Shown one piece after another: positions 19,178-27,951 of a DNA stretch of 64,000 nucleotides. Numbering within the stretch: the stretch's first letter is position 1; each line of letters begins with the position of its first letter. A model generated the notes under the pieces. That model was not told the DNA's origin, ran no database searches, and saw only the letters and a program-made list of their open reading frames with translations. The stretch comes from Blautia faecis (GTDB lineage: Bacteria; Bacillota; Clostridia; Lachnospirales; Lachnospiraceae): contig NZ_JAJCIA010000009.1 in NCBI RefSeq assembly GCF_020554845.1, positions 48,586-112,585 of the forward strand, read 5' to 3'. A program made the position numbers and the translations under genes.

Positions 19178-19384
19178 CTATGCCGCCATCATCTCAATCT
19201 GGTCTGATTTCAGATCATAATGATAAATATGTCTGGTAAGCACATCCTCTTCCGGAGTTGCTTCTTCTATAGTAGCCTCCAGAATTGTTTTCAGTTCTTC
19301 AGGCTCCACACTTTCCGCATCATGGAGCATTACCTCATGAACGCTTGTAAATGCCAGATACAAGCCTTCTGCCCCAACGATCAA
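19178..19384 (-). pseudogene. C-terminal fragment of an unknown protein (possibly DUF5688-like)
   Basis: A 68-codon reading frame with acidic, well-formed coding sequence (LYLAFTSVHEVMLHD, then TPEEDVLTRHIYHYDL) but no ATG or ribosome site. The frame is open only six codons further upstream. The pattern SVHEV...EE.L...IYHYD resembles the C-terminus of DUF5688 proteins of clostridial mobile elements; I am not sure of this. Its 5' end coincides with the truncated 5' end of the divergent gene at 19379, so both seem cut at the same junction. Confidence 0.4.
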
Positions 19385-20095
19385 AAAACTGCCGAAGTAT
19401 ATCTATATTTACTCAAACAAGCAAAAATACCTCACCGTTTCAATATTGAAAAACGATACAATCAGAAACAGAAAAGAAATACTCCAGAAGCCTTCGCCAT
19501 TACAATCAGTTGTAAAAGCTATGAGCTTTCAATATATTTGAAATATCCTCAGTTACAGATTAAACATGCTCAAGGTTACTTGGACGATCAACAAGAACTC
19601 AACAATGCCCTTGGACAGCTCCGAATAGAATTACGTGAACGACGTCCAAAACTGTTAAGCGATAAAAAGAAATGTCATTGTACAGAGTCAGAACTATTAG
19701 ACGGCTCAAATATACGTCCTCGTGAAACGATATGCAAACTTCTGAAGCGAATGTACGGTACTGGTGATTTTCTACTGTATAACGATACCCATGAACAAAT
19801 TGCGAACAGCCGTTACTCAAAGAGAGTAAAACGTAAAATGTTAAATGTATTATGTGCAATCAAAAAAAGACATGGACTTGATTCACAAAAAAATAACCTT
19901 GATCCAGATATGCTTTCCGCTGTCATGCCTTATTTTAATGAACTTGACATTTCTCCAATAACTCTCTCAGAGAAAAAAGCAAAATATTGCAGTGAAGAAG
20001 TATTCCCAAATCCGTTAAAATATGTCCAGGGTGAAACAATAGATCTGTTGATGGACACAGATGTCCTGCAAGTAGATCAGCTGGACAATAATTAA
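19379..20095 (+). pseudogene. 5'-truncated gene, possibly a phage/plasmid replication initiator
   Basis: From codon NDQKTAEVYLYLLK onward the frame reads as a real basic protein of about 238 residues, but no start codon lies near the point where coding character begins; upstream the frame is antisense to the neighbouring fragment. The middle part, SYELSIYLKYPQL followed by LGQLRIELRERRPKL, resembles the YxK...LRIEV pattern of filamentous-phage-type rolling-circle initiators. That assignment is from pattern memory only. The A+T content is visibly higher than in the core genes. Confidence 0.45.
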
Positions 20096-20185
20096 CGCAT
20101 AGTATTTGAAATTTCAAAAATTACAACTTATTGTTAGATTATATATTGCAACGTCTCCATTTTTATTGCAAGTATTGGTTCTTAA

Positions 20186-20265
20186 TCTCACATATAATAC
20201 AGTAATTCAATATATTTTCATAGAGTTCATTGATTTTTCTCACAATTACTGTTATTATTCTCACA
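20186..20265 (+). promoter_or_regulatory. Promoter region with three TCTCACA repeats upstream of the XRE gene
   Basis: TTCTCACA occurs at 20237-20244 and 20258-20265, exactly 21 bp apart, and TCTCACA occurs at 20186-20192 directly before a perfect TATAAT (20193-20198). The helical spacing and the overlap with the -10 box suggest operator sites for the XRE protein encoded 15 bases downstream. Confidence 0.45.
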
Positions 20266-20278
20266 TGGAGGTAATAAT

Positions 20279-20713
20279 ATGAACGGTGAAAGACTAAAAA
20301 AGGCAAGAAAAGCTTGTGGATATACTCAAGTTTCTCTTGCAAAGGCCCTAAATGTTTCAAAGGGTTCTGTAGCAATGTGGGAAACAGGAAAACGGAATCC
20401 GGAATTTGAAACTCTGGAAGCATTGCTTTCTTTGTTAAATGTATCTTATGACTATTTGACTGGTAAATCAAAAGAAACTGCTCATAATACCTTAATAACT
20501 GACGAAAAGAAAAAGCTTTCGGCATGGACGGTTGAAGATGAACTGTATGATACCTTCCGCAAATTCCTGGCACTGGATCCTTATGGCATAAACGCAGCAA
20601 CACAGGTAATCATGAGTGAATATCAACGGTGTTCTGCTCAAAAAACATTGGTGCAAAATAGTGCCTATACCCTCTCGATTGATCTTAATAAAAGCACCTC
20701 CAATGCCGAATAA
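20279..20713 (+). CDS. XRE-family transcription regulator of the restriction-modification operon
   Basis: A 144-residue protein with an N-terminal Cro/CI helix-turn-helix (ERLKKARKACGYTQVSLAKALNVSKGSVAMWETGKRNPEFET, quoted here in parts: recognition helix at VSKGSVAMWE, residues about 28-37). The C-terminal 70 residues have no motif I know. The ATG follows TGGAGG. It is 21 bases upstream of mod on the same strand, so it probably acts as the controller of the Type III system, either repressing its own operon or delaying Res during establishment. That role is inferred from position. Confidence 0.85.
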   Translation: MNGERLKKARKACGYTQVSLAKALNVSKGSVAMWETGKRNPEFETLEALLSLLNVSYDYLTGKSKETAHNTLITDEKKKLSAWTVEDELYDTFRKFLALDPYGINAATQVIMSEYQRCSAQKTLVQNSAYTLSIDLNKSTSNAE

Positions 20714-20734
20714 ATAATAAAGGAGCATTCTACC

Positions 20735-22414
20735 ATGCCAACATTAGACTGGATTGGCAAGAGCAAAGTAGTAAATCATCATTTGGATGTACCTTACTGT
20801 GTTCTTGACCGCAAATATAGTTTTGACGAAAACGGACAACATGAAGAAGATAATGGCAGTGAAAATATGATTATCCATGGAGATAATCTGCTTGCGCTAA
20901 AAAGTCTTCTGCCTCAATATGAGGGACTCATAAAATGTATCTATATTGATCCGCCTTACAATACTGGAGAAGAAGGATGGGTTTATAATGATAATGTGAA
21001 TGATCCACAAATAAAAAAATGGCTCGGTGAAACGGTTGGCAAACAAGGTGAAGATCTGAGTCGTCATGATAAGTGGCTATGCATGATGTATCCGCGACTA
21101 AGATTATTACAAAAATTACTAGCTGAAGATGGAGTTATCTTTATAAATATAGGTGAAGACGAACATTCAAATCTAAAATTGATATGCGATGAAATTTTTA
21201 GTGCAAGAAATTATATAACTGACTTTAGTAGACAAATGAAATCAGGCGGTGCAAAAGGGCATTATTATACACCTAGCCTTGACTATATTCTAGCATATGC
21301 AAAGAATATTAATGTTTTACCATACTTTAGAGCTGTCATGACTCAAAAACAAATTAAAACCTTCTATAAATTTACACAACAAGAAGGTTCCAGAAAAGGA
21401 GAATTGTACGGTGAAGAGAGGCTGTTTAAATCCAGTCTTGAAGCTCGTGCTAATCAAAGATATTATATACAATGTCCAGATGGAACATTTGCAATCCCTC
21501 CTGGGAATAGTCTTCCTAACAAACTTGAAGAAGGATTAATAGTAACACCATTAAAAACTGATAAAGTTTGGAAATGGATTTACCCACGATATAAAAAAGA
21601 GCTTGAAGCTGGAAATATTGTATTTAAAAAGACTTCAACTTCTGGATTAGTAGATCAAAATGGCAATAAAAGTACATGGAATATCTATAACAAACTTTGG
21701 CTGAGTGAGCAACAACAAAAAGGAGTAGTTCCCTCAAATTTAATTACAGAATATGAAAATCGACAAAGCGCAGCTGAATTAAAGAATTTGCAATTAAATT
21801 TCAACTATGCTAAACCAGTAAGGTTAATCGAGTATATGTTAAGAATTTCGCAACAAGACTCTAATTCCATTATTCTCGACTCCTTTGCAGGCTCTGGCAC
21901 TACTGCTCATGCTGTTCTAAACATGAACAAAATAGACGGTGGTAACCGCAAATTCATTCTGGTGGAAATGGGTAATTATGCTGATACCATCACCGCTGAG
22001 CGAGTAAAACGTGTAATAAATGGCTATGGAACCGAAAAAAATGCTACTGAAGGCACGGGTGGAAATTTTAGCTACTATGAACTTGGTGAATCCATCTTTG
22101 ATGGAGAAGCACTGAATGCTTCCATTGGTCTTGATGACATTCGCAAATATGTATATTTTACAGAAACCCAGCAAAAGCTTGAGCCACTCCACACTGAAGA
22201 GCCTTGCTATATGGGCACACATATGGATGTCGCTTATTATTTTAATTATGAAAAAGGAAACACTACCACACTGAACAGAGATTTCTTACACACAATACAA
22301 ACAAAAGCAGATGAATATGTAATTTATGCTGATCTTTGTACACTCAGTCAACGTGAACTAGAAAAATGGCATATTTCATTCAAAAAAATACCACGCGACA
22401 TCAAAAAAATGTAA
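20735..22414 (+). CDS. mod: Type III restriction-modification methyltransferase (Mod)
   Basis: A 559-residue adenine-N6 methyltransferase of the beta class: the catalytic motif IV IDPPYNTG (about residues 71-78) comes before the SAM-binding motif I DSFAGSGTTAHAV (about 380-392), with the roughly 300-residue target-recognition region in between. In Type III systems Mod alone recognises and methylates one strand of an asymmetric site, and with Res it forms the nuclease. The target cannot be read from sequence. The middle (recognition) part is especially A+T-rich. Fifteen bases separate it from res. Confidence 0.93.
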   Translation: MPTLDWIGKSKVVNHHLDVPYCVLDRKYSFDENGQHEEDNGSENMIIHGDNLLALKSLLPQYEGLIKCIYIDPPYNTGEEGWVYNDNVNDPQIKKWLGETVGKQGEDLSRHDKWLCMMYPRLRLLQKLLAEDGVIFINIGEDEHSNLKLICDEIFSARNYITDFSRQMKSGGAKGHYYTPSLDYILAYAKNINVLPYFRAVMTQKQIKTFYKFTQQEGSRKGELYGEERLFKSSLEARANQRYYIQCPDGTFAIPPGNSLPNKLEEGLIVTPLKTDKVWKWIYPRYKKELEAGNIVFKKTSTSGLVDQNGNKSTWNIYNKLWLSEQQQKGVVPSNLITEYENRQSAAELKNLQLNFNYAKPVRLIEYMLRISQQDSNSIILDSFAGSGTTAHAVLNMNKIDGGNRKFILVEMGNYADTITAERVKRVINGYGTEKNATEGTGGNFSYYELGESIFDGEALNASIGLDDIRKYVYFTETQQKLEPLHTEEPCYMGTHMDVAYYFNYEKGNTTTLNRDFLHTIQTKADEYVIYADLCTLSQRELEKWHISFKKIPRDIKKM

Positions 22415-22429
22415 AGGAGAGATGGATAA

Positions 22430-25072
22430 ATGAAATTAAAAACTTATCAAGAAACTGTTTTACAGGATTTATCCTCTTTTATTGATGCAGTAGATTGTGA
22501 AAATGATATTATAAAGGGTTGGAAAAAATACTGGGGGAATAAAGATATTCCTGTTGGATTTAACGGTGTTCCATACTATCAGAATAAAATAGAAAACACA
22601 CCTCATGTGTGCATAAAAGTTCCTACAGGCGGCGGTAAAACTTTTATAGCCTGTTCTGCCGTAAAAACAATATTTGAACATTTTCCAGTCAACAAACCAA
22701 AAGTAGTTGTATGGCTCGTGCCATCCGATTCAATTCTTACCCAGACACTCCGTACTTTATCAGATGTAAACCATCCATACCGCCAGCGTTTAGACATGGA
22801 TTTTGCAGGACGTGTAGGTGTTTATACTAAAGAAATGCTGCTGAACGGACAAAATTTTTCCCCAGATAGTGTCCGTGAAATGCTGACAATCTGTGTATTG
22901 AGCTATTCCTCTCTGCGTATTGACAGTAGAAAAAAAGATGTCCGCAAAGTCTATCAGGAAAACGGAAATCTTTTCCGCTTTGCTGAACAATTCGATGACG
23001 AATCCGTATTACTTGCGGATACCCCGGATACTGCACTAATTCAGATTCTGCGATTCCTCTCTCCTGTAACTGTAGTTGATGAAAGCCACAATGCAGGATC
23101 TACTCTTAGTGCCGAAATGCTCAATAACCTAAATCCATCTTTTATATTGGAATTGACAGCAACACCTCGTAGCACCAGTAATATCATCTCCTATGTGGAT
23201 GCCAGGGAACTAAAAAAAGAAAATATGGTTAAACTGCCTGTTGTTGTATTCAACAGAAACAGCAGACAGGCGGTTATTCAGGACGCAATTCAGCTTCGCG
23301 GTAATCTGGAAAAACAAGCCAACGCCGAACAGCTTTCTGGTGGAAAATATATACGTCCAATTGTGCTATTTCAGGCACAGCCAAAAATCAATGAAGAAAG
23401 CGATACCTTCGATAAAATCAGAGAACTTTTAGTTGAGATGGGCATTCCAAAGGAACAAATTGCTGTTAAAACTTCAAAAGTAGATGATCTTGGAAATATC
23501 GATTTGCTTAGTCCAAACTGTGAAATTCGATATATCATTACTGTTAATGCGCTCAAAGAAGGCTGGGATTGCCCATTTGCATACATCCTTGCTTCTCTTG
23601 CTAACAAAACCTCCAAAGTAGATGTTGAACAGATTCTCGGTAGAATCCTACGTCAGCCATATGCAAAGCAACATACAGCACCGCTTTTAAACACCTCGTA
23701 TGTACTAACCTGCTCGAACGATTTTCATTCTACTCTGGACAGCATTATTGTGGGGTTGAATAAATCCGGTTTCAGCCGGAAAGACTACCGTATTGCAGAG
23801 GATTTGCCTCCTCAGGAGACACCAGAACAGCCCGAACCAGTTCAGGAAACATTTTCACCAGAACTGCTTCAAACTGAAAAAGCCGATTGCTTTGACGATG
23901 TAAATCCAGCGGAAGTTCAACAGTTTCTCTTTGCAACAGGAACATCCGAAAAGGCAGCTGCAAATCCTGGGGAAATGCACACTACTCTTACCTCCATGAT
24001 TACTGCGGCCACGGCCCAGTCTGAAAAATATACAGCAGAGATAAATGCCACCAAAGATAGCTTCTTCACAGGAGGTGAGCTTGGAGAAATGTTAAATCAA
24101 AATACAATGCAAAGTCAATATCTGGAAGAAGTTAAAAATTTAAGAATACCGCAATTTTATATCAAAGGTGAACCAGACTTATTTGGCAGTACATATGAGT
24201 TTTTGGAGCCTGAAAACCTATCTGAGGGGTTCTCACTGTCCGGGCAGGATGCCCAGATTAGTTTTGAACTGGCAACTGGAGAAATGTATCAAGTTGATAT
24301 TCAAGAACAGGGGGAAGCCGTTCCAAAATACAAACGTATCTCCAAGCCTGATATTACATACATCCGAAAATATCTGGAAAGCCTGCCTCCAGAAAACAGA
24401 CTACGTCAATGTACATCCTTAATTGCTGCACAAATTAATAAAAATAACCGATATGCTACATCTGACATAGAAAACTATGTGCGCAGGGTTGTTAATGGTA
24501 TGACTGAAAATGAGTTGGCTACTATGGAAACCGCCATCCCTGTATACGCAAGAAAAATACAGAAAAAAATTGAAACTCTTGAAAATACATACCGTAATAA
24601 GCAGTTTAAAAAATGGCTGGACAGCGGAAAAATCGTATGCCGTGATTCATATGCTCTCAAACCTGTAATCACTCCATCTTCCACGATCGACTCAATCCCT
24701 TATTCTCTCTATGAAGCTGAAAAAGATGACATGAATGACTTCGAACGAAAAGTAATTGATATCATTGTTGGCACAGATAACATCCGCTGGTGGCACAGAA
24801 TTATTGAACGAAAGGACTTCTACATAAACGGCTATCTCAATCATTATCCAGATTTTATGGTAATGATGAAATCCGGGAAATTTATTCTGGTTGAAGCCAA
24901 AGGTGATTATCTTGATGGAGATGACAGCAAATCTAAGCTGGAACTCGGCAGAAAATGGCAGGAACAGGCGGGACGCATTTATCGCTACTTTATGGTTTTT
25001 AACAACAAAGAACTCGATATGGACGGTGCATACACTCTCGATAGATTTGCTGACATTATAAAAGAAATTTAA
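22430..25072 (+). CDS. res: Type III restriction endonuclease (Res)
   Basis: An 880-residue SF2 helicase-nuclease. Walker A is PTGGGKTF (about residues 65-72), the DExH box is VVDESHNAG (about 214-222), and the later motif VEQILGRILRQPY is helicase motif VI. A PD-(D/E)xK nuclease lies at the C-terminus as HYPDFMVMMKSGKFILVEAKGD (split here: PDF at about 808 and EAK at about 822). It cuts DNA when two unmethylated sites in head-to-head orientation are found. The gene is intact, so the system looks functional. Confidence 0.93.
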   Translation: MKLKTYQETVLQDLSSFIDAVDCENDIIKGWKKYWGNKDIPVGFNGVPYYQNKIENTPHVCIKVPTGGGKTFIACSAVKTIFEHFPVNKPKVVVWLVPSDSILTQTLRTLSDVNHPYRQRLDMDFAGRVGVYTKEMLLNGQNFSPDSVREMLTICVLSYSSLRIDSRKKDVRKVYQENGNLFRFAEQFDDESVLLADTPDTALIQILRFLSPVTVVDESHNAGSTLSAEMLNNLNPSFILELTATPRSTSNIISYVDARELKKENMVKLPVVVFNRNSRQAVIQDAIQLRGNLEKQANAEQLSGGKYIRPIVLFQAQPKINEESDTFDKIRELLVEMGIPKEQIAVKTSKVDDLGNIDLLSPNCEIRYIITVNALKEGWDCPFAYILASLANKTSKVDVEQILGRILRQPYAKQHTAPLLNTSYVLTCSNDFHSTLDSIIVGLNKSGFSRKDYRIAEDLPPQETPEQPEPVQETFSPELLQTEKADCFDDVNPAEVQQFLFATGTSEKAAANPGEMHTTLTSMITAATAQSEKYTAEINATKDSFFTGGELGEMLNQNTMQSQYLEEVKNLRIPQFYIKGEPDLFGSTYEFLEPENLSEGFSLSGQDAQISFELATGEMYQVDIQEQGEAVPKYKRISKPDITYIRKYLESLPPENRLRQCTSLIAAQINKNNRYATSDIENYVRRVVNGMTENELATMETAIPVYARKIQKKIETLENTYRNKQFKKWLDSGKIVCRDSYALKPVITPSSTIDSIPYSLYEAEKDDMNDFERKVIDIIVGTDNIRWWHRIIERKDFYINGYLNHYPDFMVMMKSGKFILVEAKGDYLDGDDSKSKLELGRKWQEQAGRIYRYFMVFNNKELDMDGAYTLDRFADIIKEI

Positions 25073-25128
25073 CGCCACTAAATATTGGGGTGGGAGAAAG
25101 CTTAATTGATACCATATCATTTTTGACT

Positions 25129-25160
25129 AAGAGGAAAGCCATAGGTTTGACTTTCCTCTT
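25129..25160. terminator. Hairpin between res and the convergent HEPN gene
   Basis: AAGAGGAAAG and CTTTCCTCTT form a 10-bp stem with a 12-base loop. It lies between two genes that point at each other, so it may end transcription from either side, although the T-runs are weak. Confidence 0.45.
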
Positions 25161-25169
25161 AATCATTAA

Positions 25170-25583
25170 TCATGATAATGTATTCTTTTCATACCATTTA
25201 TCAATATTTCTGCAAACTCTGTCAACCTCTCCATCTTCTATTTCTGCATTAATATCATGTAACAGCAGTATTCTGAATAAAAATTTAAGTTTACGAACTG
25301 CTAGATCTATTTCAGCCCCTGAAAAATGTTGTGGAGCTTTGCTCTCAAACATATGGGATAACCAGTTTCGATGCGTACGTGCCTTGTTTATAAATATTTC
25401 ATATAAACTATTATTTTTTTCATCTGTATGCTCTCTTTCATATTTAAAAATACGACTTATATCTGTAGATAAGTTGATAGCATATTCTATTTTTCCCCTT
25501 AAATCCGACCATGGTAAATTGCCTAACAATGCTTCCCTGACCTCTCCCACCACCATGCGTACTGTCCGGTACACGGCGGTCAA
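25170..25583 (-). CDS. HEPN-motif protein, N-terminus probably replaced
   Basis: The frame gives 137 residues. It is a mostly helical small protein with the motif RNWLSH (residues 72-77), an exact fit to the Rx4H/RNxxxH ribonuclease motif of HEPN domains, within NKARTHRNWLSHMF. HEPN proteins are common RNases in toxin-antitoxin and phage-defence systems. The first 15-20 residues (TAVYRTVRMVVGEV) are encoded by what looks like a group II intron domain V remnant, so the true N-terminus is either lost or starts at an internal codon. No antitoxin gene is adjacent. Function as a toxin or defence RNase is inferred; it could be a dead fragment. Confidence 0.55.
   Translation of the reverse strand: MTAVYRTVRMVVGEVREALLGNLPWSDLRGKIEYAINLSTDISRIFKYEREHTDEKNNSLYEIFINKARTHRNWLSHMFESKAPQHFSGAEIDLAVRKLKFLFRILLLHDINAEIEDGEVDRVCRNIDKWYEKNTLS
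25549..25580 (-). ncRNA. Remnant of a group II intron domain V
   Basis: On the minus strand, ACCGCCGUG pairs with CAUGGUGGU (nine pairs counting G-U), followed by a two-base CG bulge on the 3' side, a short UAC/GUA stem and a four-base GGAC loop. This is the form of domain V, including the two-base bulge and the CGC triad found in some bacterial classes. The expected GNRA loop is altered and domain VI is cut short, so the intron is dead. No intron-encoded reverse transcriptase remains nearby. Confidence 0.5.
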
Positions 25584-25692
25584 TTAACTTAACAAGTAAC
25601 ACGATTACTGGTGCAGTAATCTAACATTAAGGTTAGCCCATATGCGGTTACACATCCTGTTCTATCTAAGCGTTTTCTCTGTCTCCATTTTC

Positions 25693-26475
25693 TCACGCAT
25701 ACAAAGGATTTGCAGCTCTTGTTTCTTCTCCATAAACTGTTTTCAATAATTCAAATGCCTCCCGAACATTTTCTGGAATATCCACATGGCAAATAAATTT
25801 TTTACCATTTGGTCCATAGCCTTCCGCATTGTCTGTAAGACGGGGAATTTCTCCCATAAGCAGATTTATGTATCTGTCAATTTTCCACATTCCATGTATT
25901 TGAATCTGATACTGCAATTCAGCTTCCTGATAGCAAACTTTCGCTTGATAAGATGCATAATTGATAATAAGTTTTTCTGATGCATATTTATGAAGCCCTG
26001 CTTCCATGCGGTGTTGCATAGTTGCATCCTGACACAGAATAATACTCTTCCAGGTTATATTCTTTTCTTCTAGTAATGCAATCAGATTGGCAATATTATT
26101 TCCACAATTGGACGACCGGGTTTCCAGGGCATCGGCTTCTAATTGATAAACTTCTTTTAAATAGCAGGAAAACACCTCTGCTTCTGGAAGATTTTCTGTG
26201 ACAATCTGAGGATATTCCCTGTGGACCAGTTGTCGCAACGTTTCTGTGGTATGACCAGCACCCCCTACAATAATATATTTCTTTGCAATCTGGTTTCTCA
26301 TTGCTTGTGCCAGAATATCTCCTCCACAAAGAATACTTCCACCAAATAATACCATAACATCGACCTGTTCTATTCCATATTTATCCTTCAGGCATTTTGT
26401 TGATAATTCTGTTATATCTCTTTTTCCGCAAAAAAAGCCTAAGATGTTAATCGCTTCTGCAATCTTTTCATTCAT
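25693..26475 (-). CDS. YdcF/DUF218-family protein
   Basis: A 260-residue protein with the DUF218 core: VMVLFGGSILCGGDILAQAM, then YIIVGGAGHTTETL, a conserved E...E acid region (PEAEVFSCYLKEVYQ) and SSNCGNNIAN. Most DUF218 proteins have an N-terminal membrane anchor; this one is the soluble E. coli YdcF type. YdcF binds S-adenosylmethionine, but its physiological role is unknown. It lies at the end of the sugar-acid operon behind a terminator hairpin, so it may get reduced read-through expression. Ribosome site is weak (AAAGGGA). Confidence 0.8.
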   Translation of the reverse strand: MNEKIAEAINILGFFCGKRDITELSTKCLKDKYGIEQVDVMVLFGGSILCGGDILAQAMRNQIAKKYIIVGGAGHTTETLRQLVHREYPQIVTENLPEAEVFSCYLKEVYQLEADALETRSSNCGNNIANLIALLEEKNITWKSIILCQDATMQHRMEAGLHKYASEKLIINYASYQAKVCYQEAELQYQIQIHGMWKIDRYINLLMGEIPRLTDNAEGYGPNGKKFICHVDIPENVREAFELLKTVYGEETRAANPLYA

Positions 26476-26489
26476 TTTTTATCCCTTAT

Positions 26490-26539
26490 AAAAAGAGCAC
26501 CACCAGGTCGCATGATAAAGCTTACCGGTGATGCCCCTC
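26490..26539 (-). terminator. Terminator after the sugar-binding protein gene
   Basis: On the minus strand GAGGGGCATCACCGG pairs with CCTGGTGGTGCTC with one or two bulges, and five T follow. It separates the ABC operon from the DUF218 gene. Confidence 0.75.
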
Positions 26540-26550
26540 TATTTTAATCT

Positions 26551-27825
26551 TTATTTGTTATACTCTGCCAGCAGATCTGTTATTCTTGAATCAACAGTTG
26601 CCATCGCATCTTCTAATGAAGTTCCTGTAAGCATGGAGTTGTATGCCTCACCCATGATATCCTGTACTTCTGCATATCCCGGGAATGTGGAATATGGAAT
26701 AGAGTACTGCATGCAATCTTTGAAGCCTGTGTACTCGTCACCTGAGAATGCCTCGTCAGCAAGAGCACTTTCTGTTACAGGAATACGTCCTGTCTGGGAA
26801 CCAAAGCTTACTGCATTATCATAGCTTGCTGCAAACTCAAGATAAGCTGCCATTTCTTCTGGATGCTCACAGGTGCTTGTGATTGCATAACCTGAAACCT
26901 GAAGATTTGTTACATGACGTCCATCTTCTGTTGTACCTGCTGGAATTGCAATACTGCCAAGTTTTCCTGCAAGTTCAGGATTTCTGTTCAAAATTGCTCC
27001 AACTGCATTACTTCCAGAAATAATAAGACCGGTCTGCTCATTTGCAAAATAAGTAACTGCATCCTGGTAAGCTGTCTCAGATGCTCCAGCCGGGACAGTT
27101 CCATCTTCCAAATCAAGATTTACAAAAGATTCAAGTGCGGTTTTGAAATTGTCAGAGGTTAAATCAGATTCCCACTCTCCGCTATCATTCTGGTAAACTT
27201 CGTTTACACCATAAGCTTTGTCGTAAACAGAGAATCTTGCCTCACCGGAACCATTTCTGGTGCCTACCATCGAAAAACCATAATTTCCGGAAATATCTGT
27301 AAATGCTTTTGCAGCTTCACGGAAATCATCCATTGTTTCAATTTTATCAATGCCAGCCTGCTCTAACCAGTCTGTTCTGTAAATCAGTGCAACAGGAATC
27401 TGGAACCACGGAATAAACATTAAGTTTCCGTCTACAGTTGCATAATCAAGAACTTCTGGTAAAACATCTGCTTTGTATTCATCAGAAATATACTTGCTGG
27501 AATCAGCAACAATTCCCATATCCAGTGCAGTAGACATAAATGCACAGTTCATATAGAATGCATCCGGAAGATCATCAGAAGCTGCCATTGTGGTAATCTG
27601 TGCATCCAAATCATTGTTTGCAACAGATATGAACTCAATTTTTACATTTGGATTCTGCTCCATGTAAGCATCTGCAATCGCAGATTCCAATTTTCCTTCG
27701 TCCTCAGTTTGAATACTGGACATTATGGTCAGTGTTACCTGCTCATCTGCAGCGCTTACTGCTGCAGGTGCAAGGGTTGTTGCCGCCATAGCTAAACTAA
27801 GTGCAAGTGCCATTTTTTTCTTCAT
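26551..27825 (-). CDS. ABC transporter extracellular solute-binding protein (sugar family 1)
   Basis: A 424-residue protein of the MalE/UgpB-type binding-protein family. It has a signal peptide with basic MKKK, a hydrophobic core to about residue 20 and a signal-peptidase-I style site near VSAADE. There is no lipobox cysteine, which is odd in a Gram-positive cell because nothing then anchors it to the membrane. Mature part begins EQVTLTIMSS and includes the typical YAITSTCEHPEEMAAYLEF. It is the last gene of the importer, and it has its own leader gap of 126 bp, which may allow extra expression. No ATPase gene is in the operon, so a shared MsmK-type ATPase is likely needed. Confidence 0.9.
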   Translation of the reverse strand: MKKKMALALSLAMAATTLAPAAVSAADEQVTLTIMSSIQTEDEGKLESAIADAYMEQNPNVKIEFISVANNDLDAQITTMAASDDLPDAFYMNCAFMSTALDMGIVADSSKYISDEYKADVLPEVLDYATVDGNLMFIPWFQIPVALIYRTDWLEQAGIDKIETMDDFREAAKAFTDISGNYGFSMVGTRNGSGEARFSVYDKAYGVNEVYQNDSGEWESDLTSDNFKTALESFVNLDLEDGTVPAGASETAYQDAVTYFANEQTGLIISGSNAVGAILNRNPELAGKLGSIAIPAGTTEDGRHVTNLQVSGYAITSTCEHPEEMAAYLEFAASYDNAVSFGSQTGRIPVTESALADEAFSGDEYTGFKDCMQYSIPYSTFPGYAEVQDIMGEAYNSMLTGTSLEDAMATVDSRITDLLAEYNK

Positions 27826-27951
27826 GTGTTTTTCCTCCTACATGTTTTATATATTTTTTTTGTTACATTTTTAAATACCCATCTCAAAAATTTTAATATT
27901 TAAATCATTAACACTTTAACATCTGATAAGTCATTTCCCATTTTATCATAT

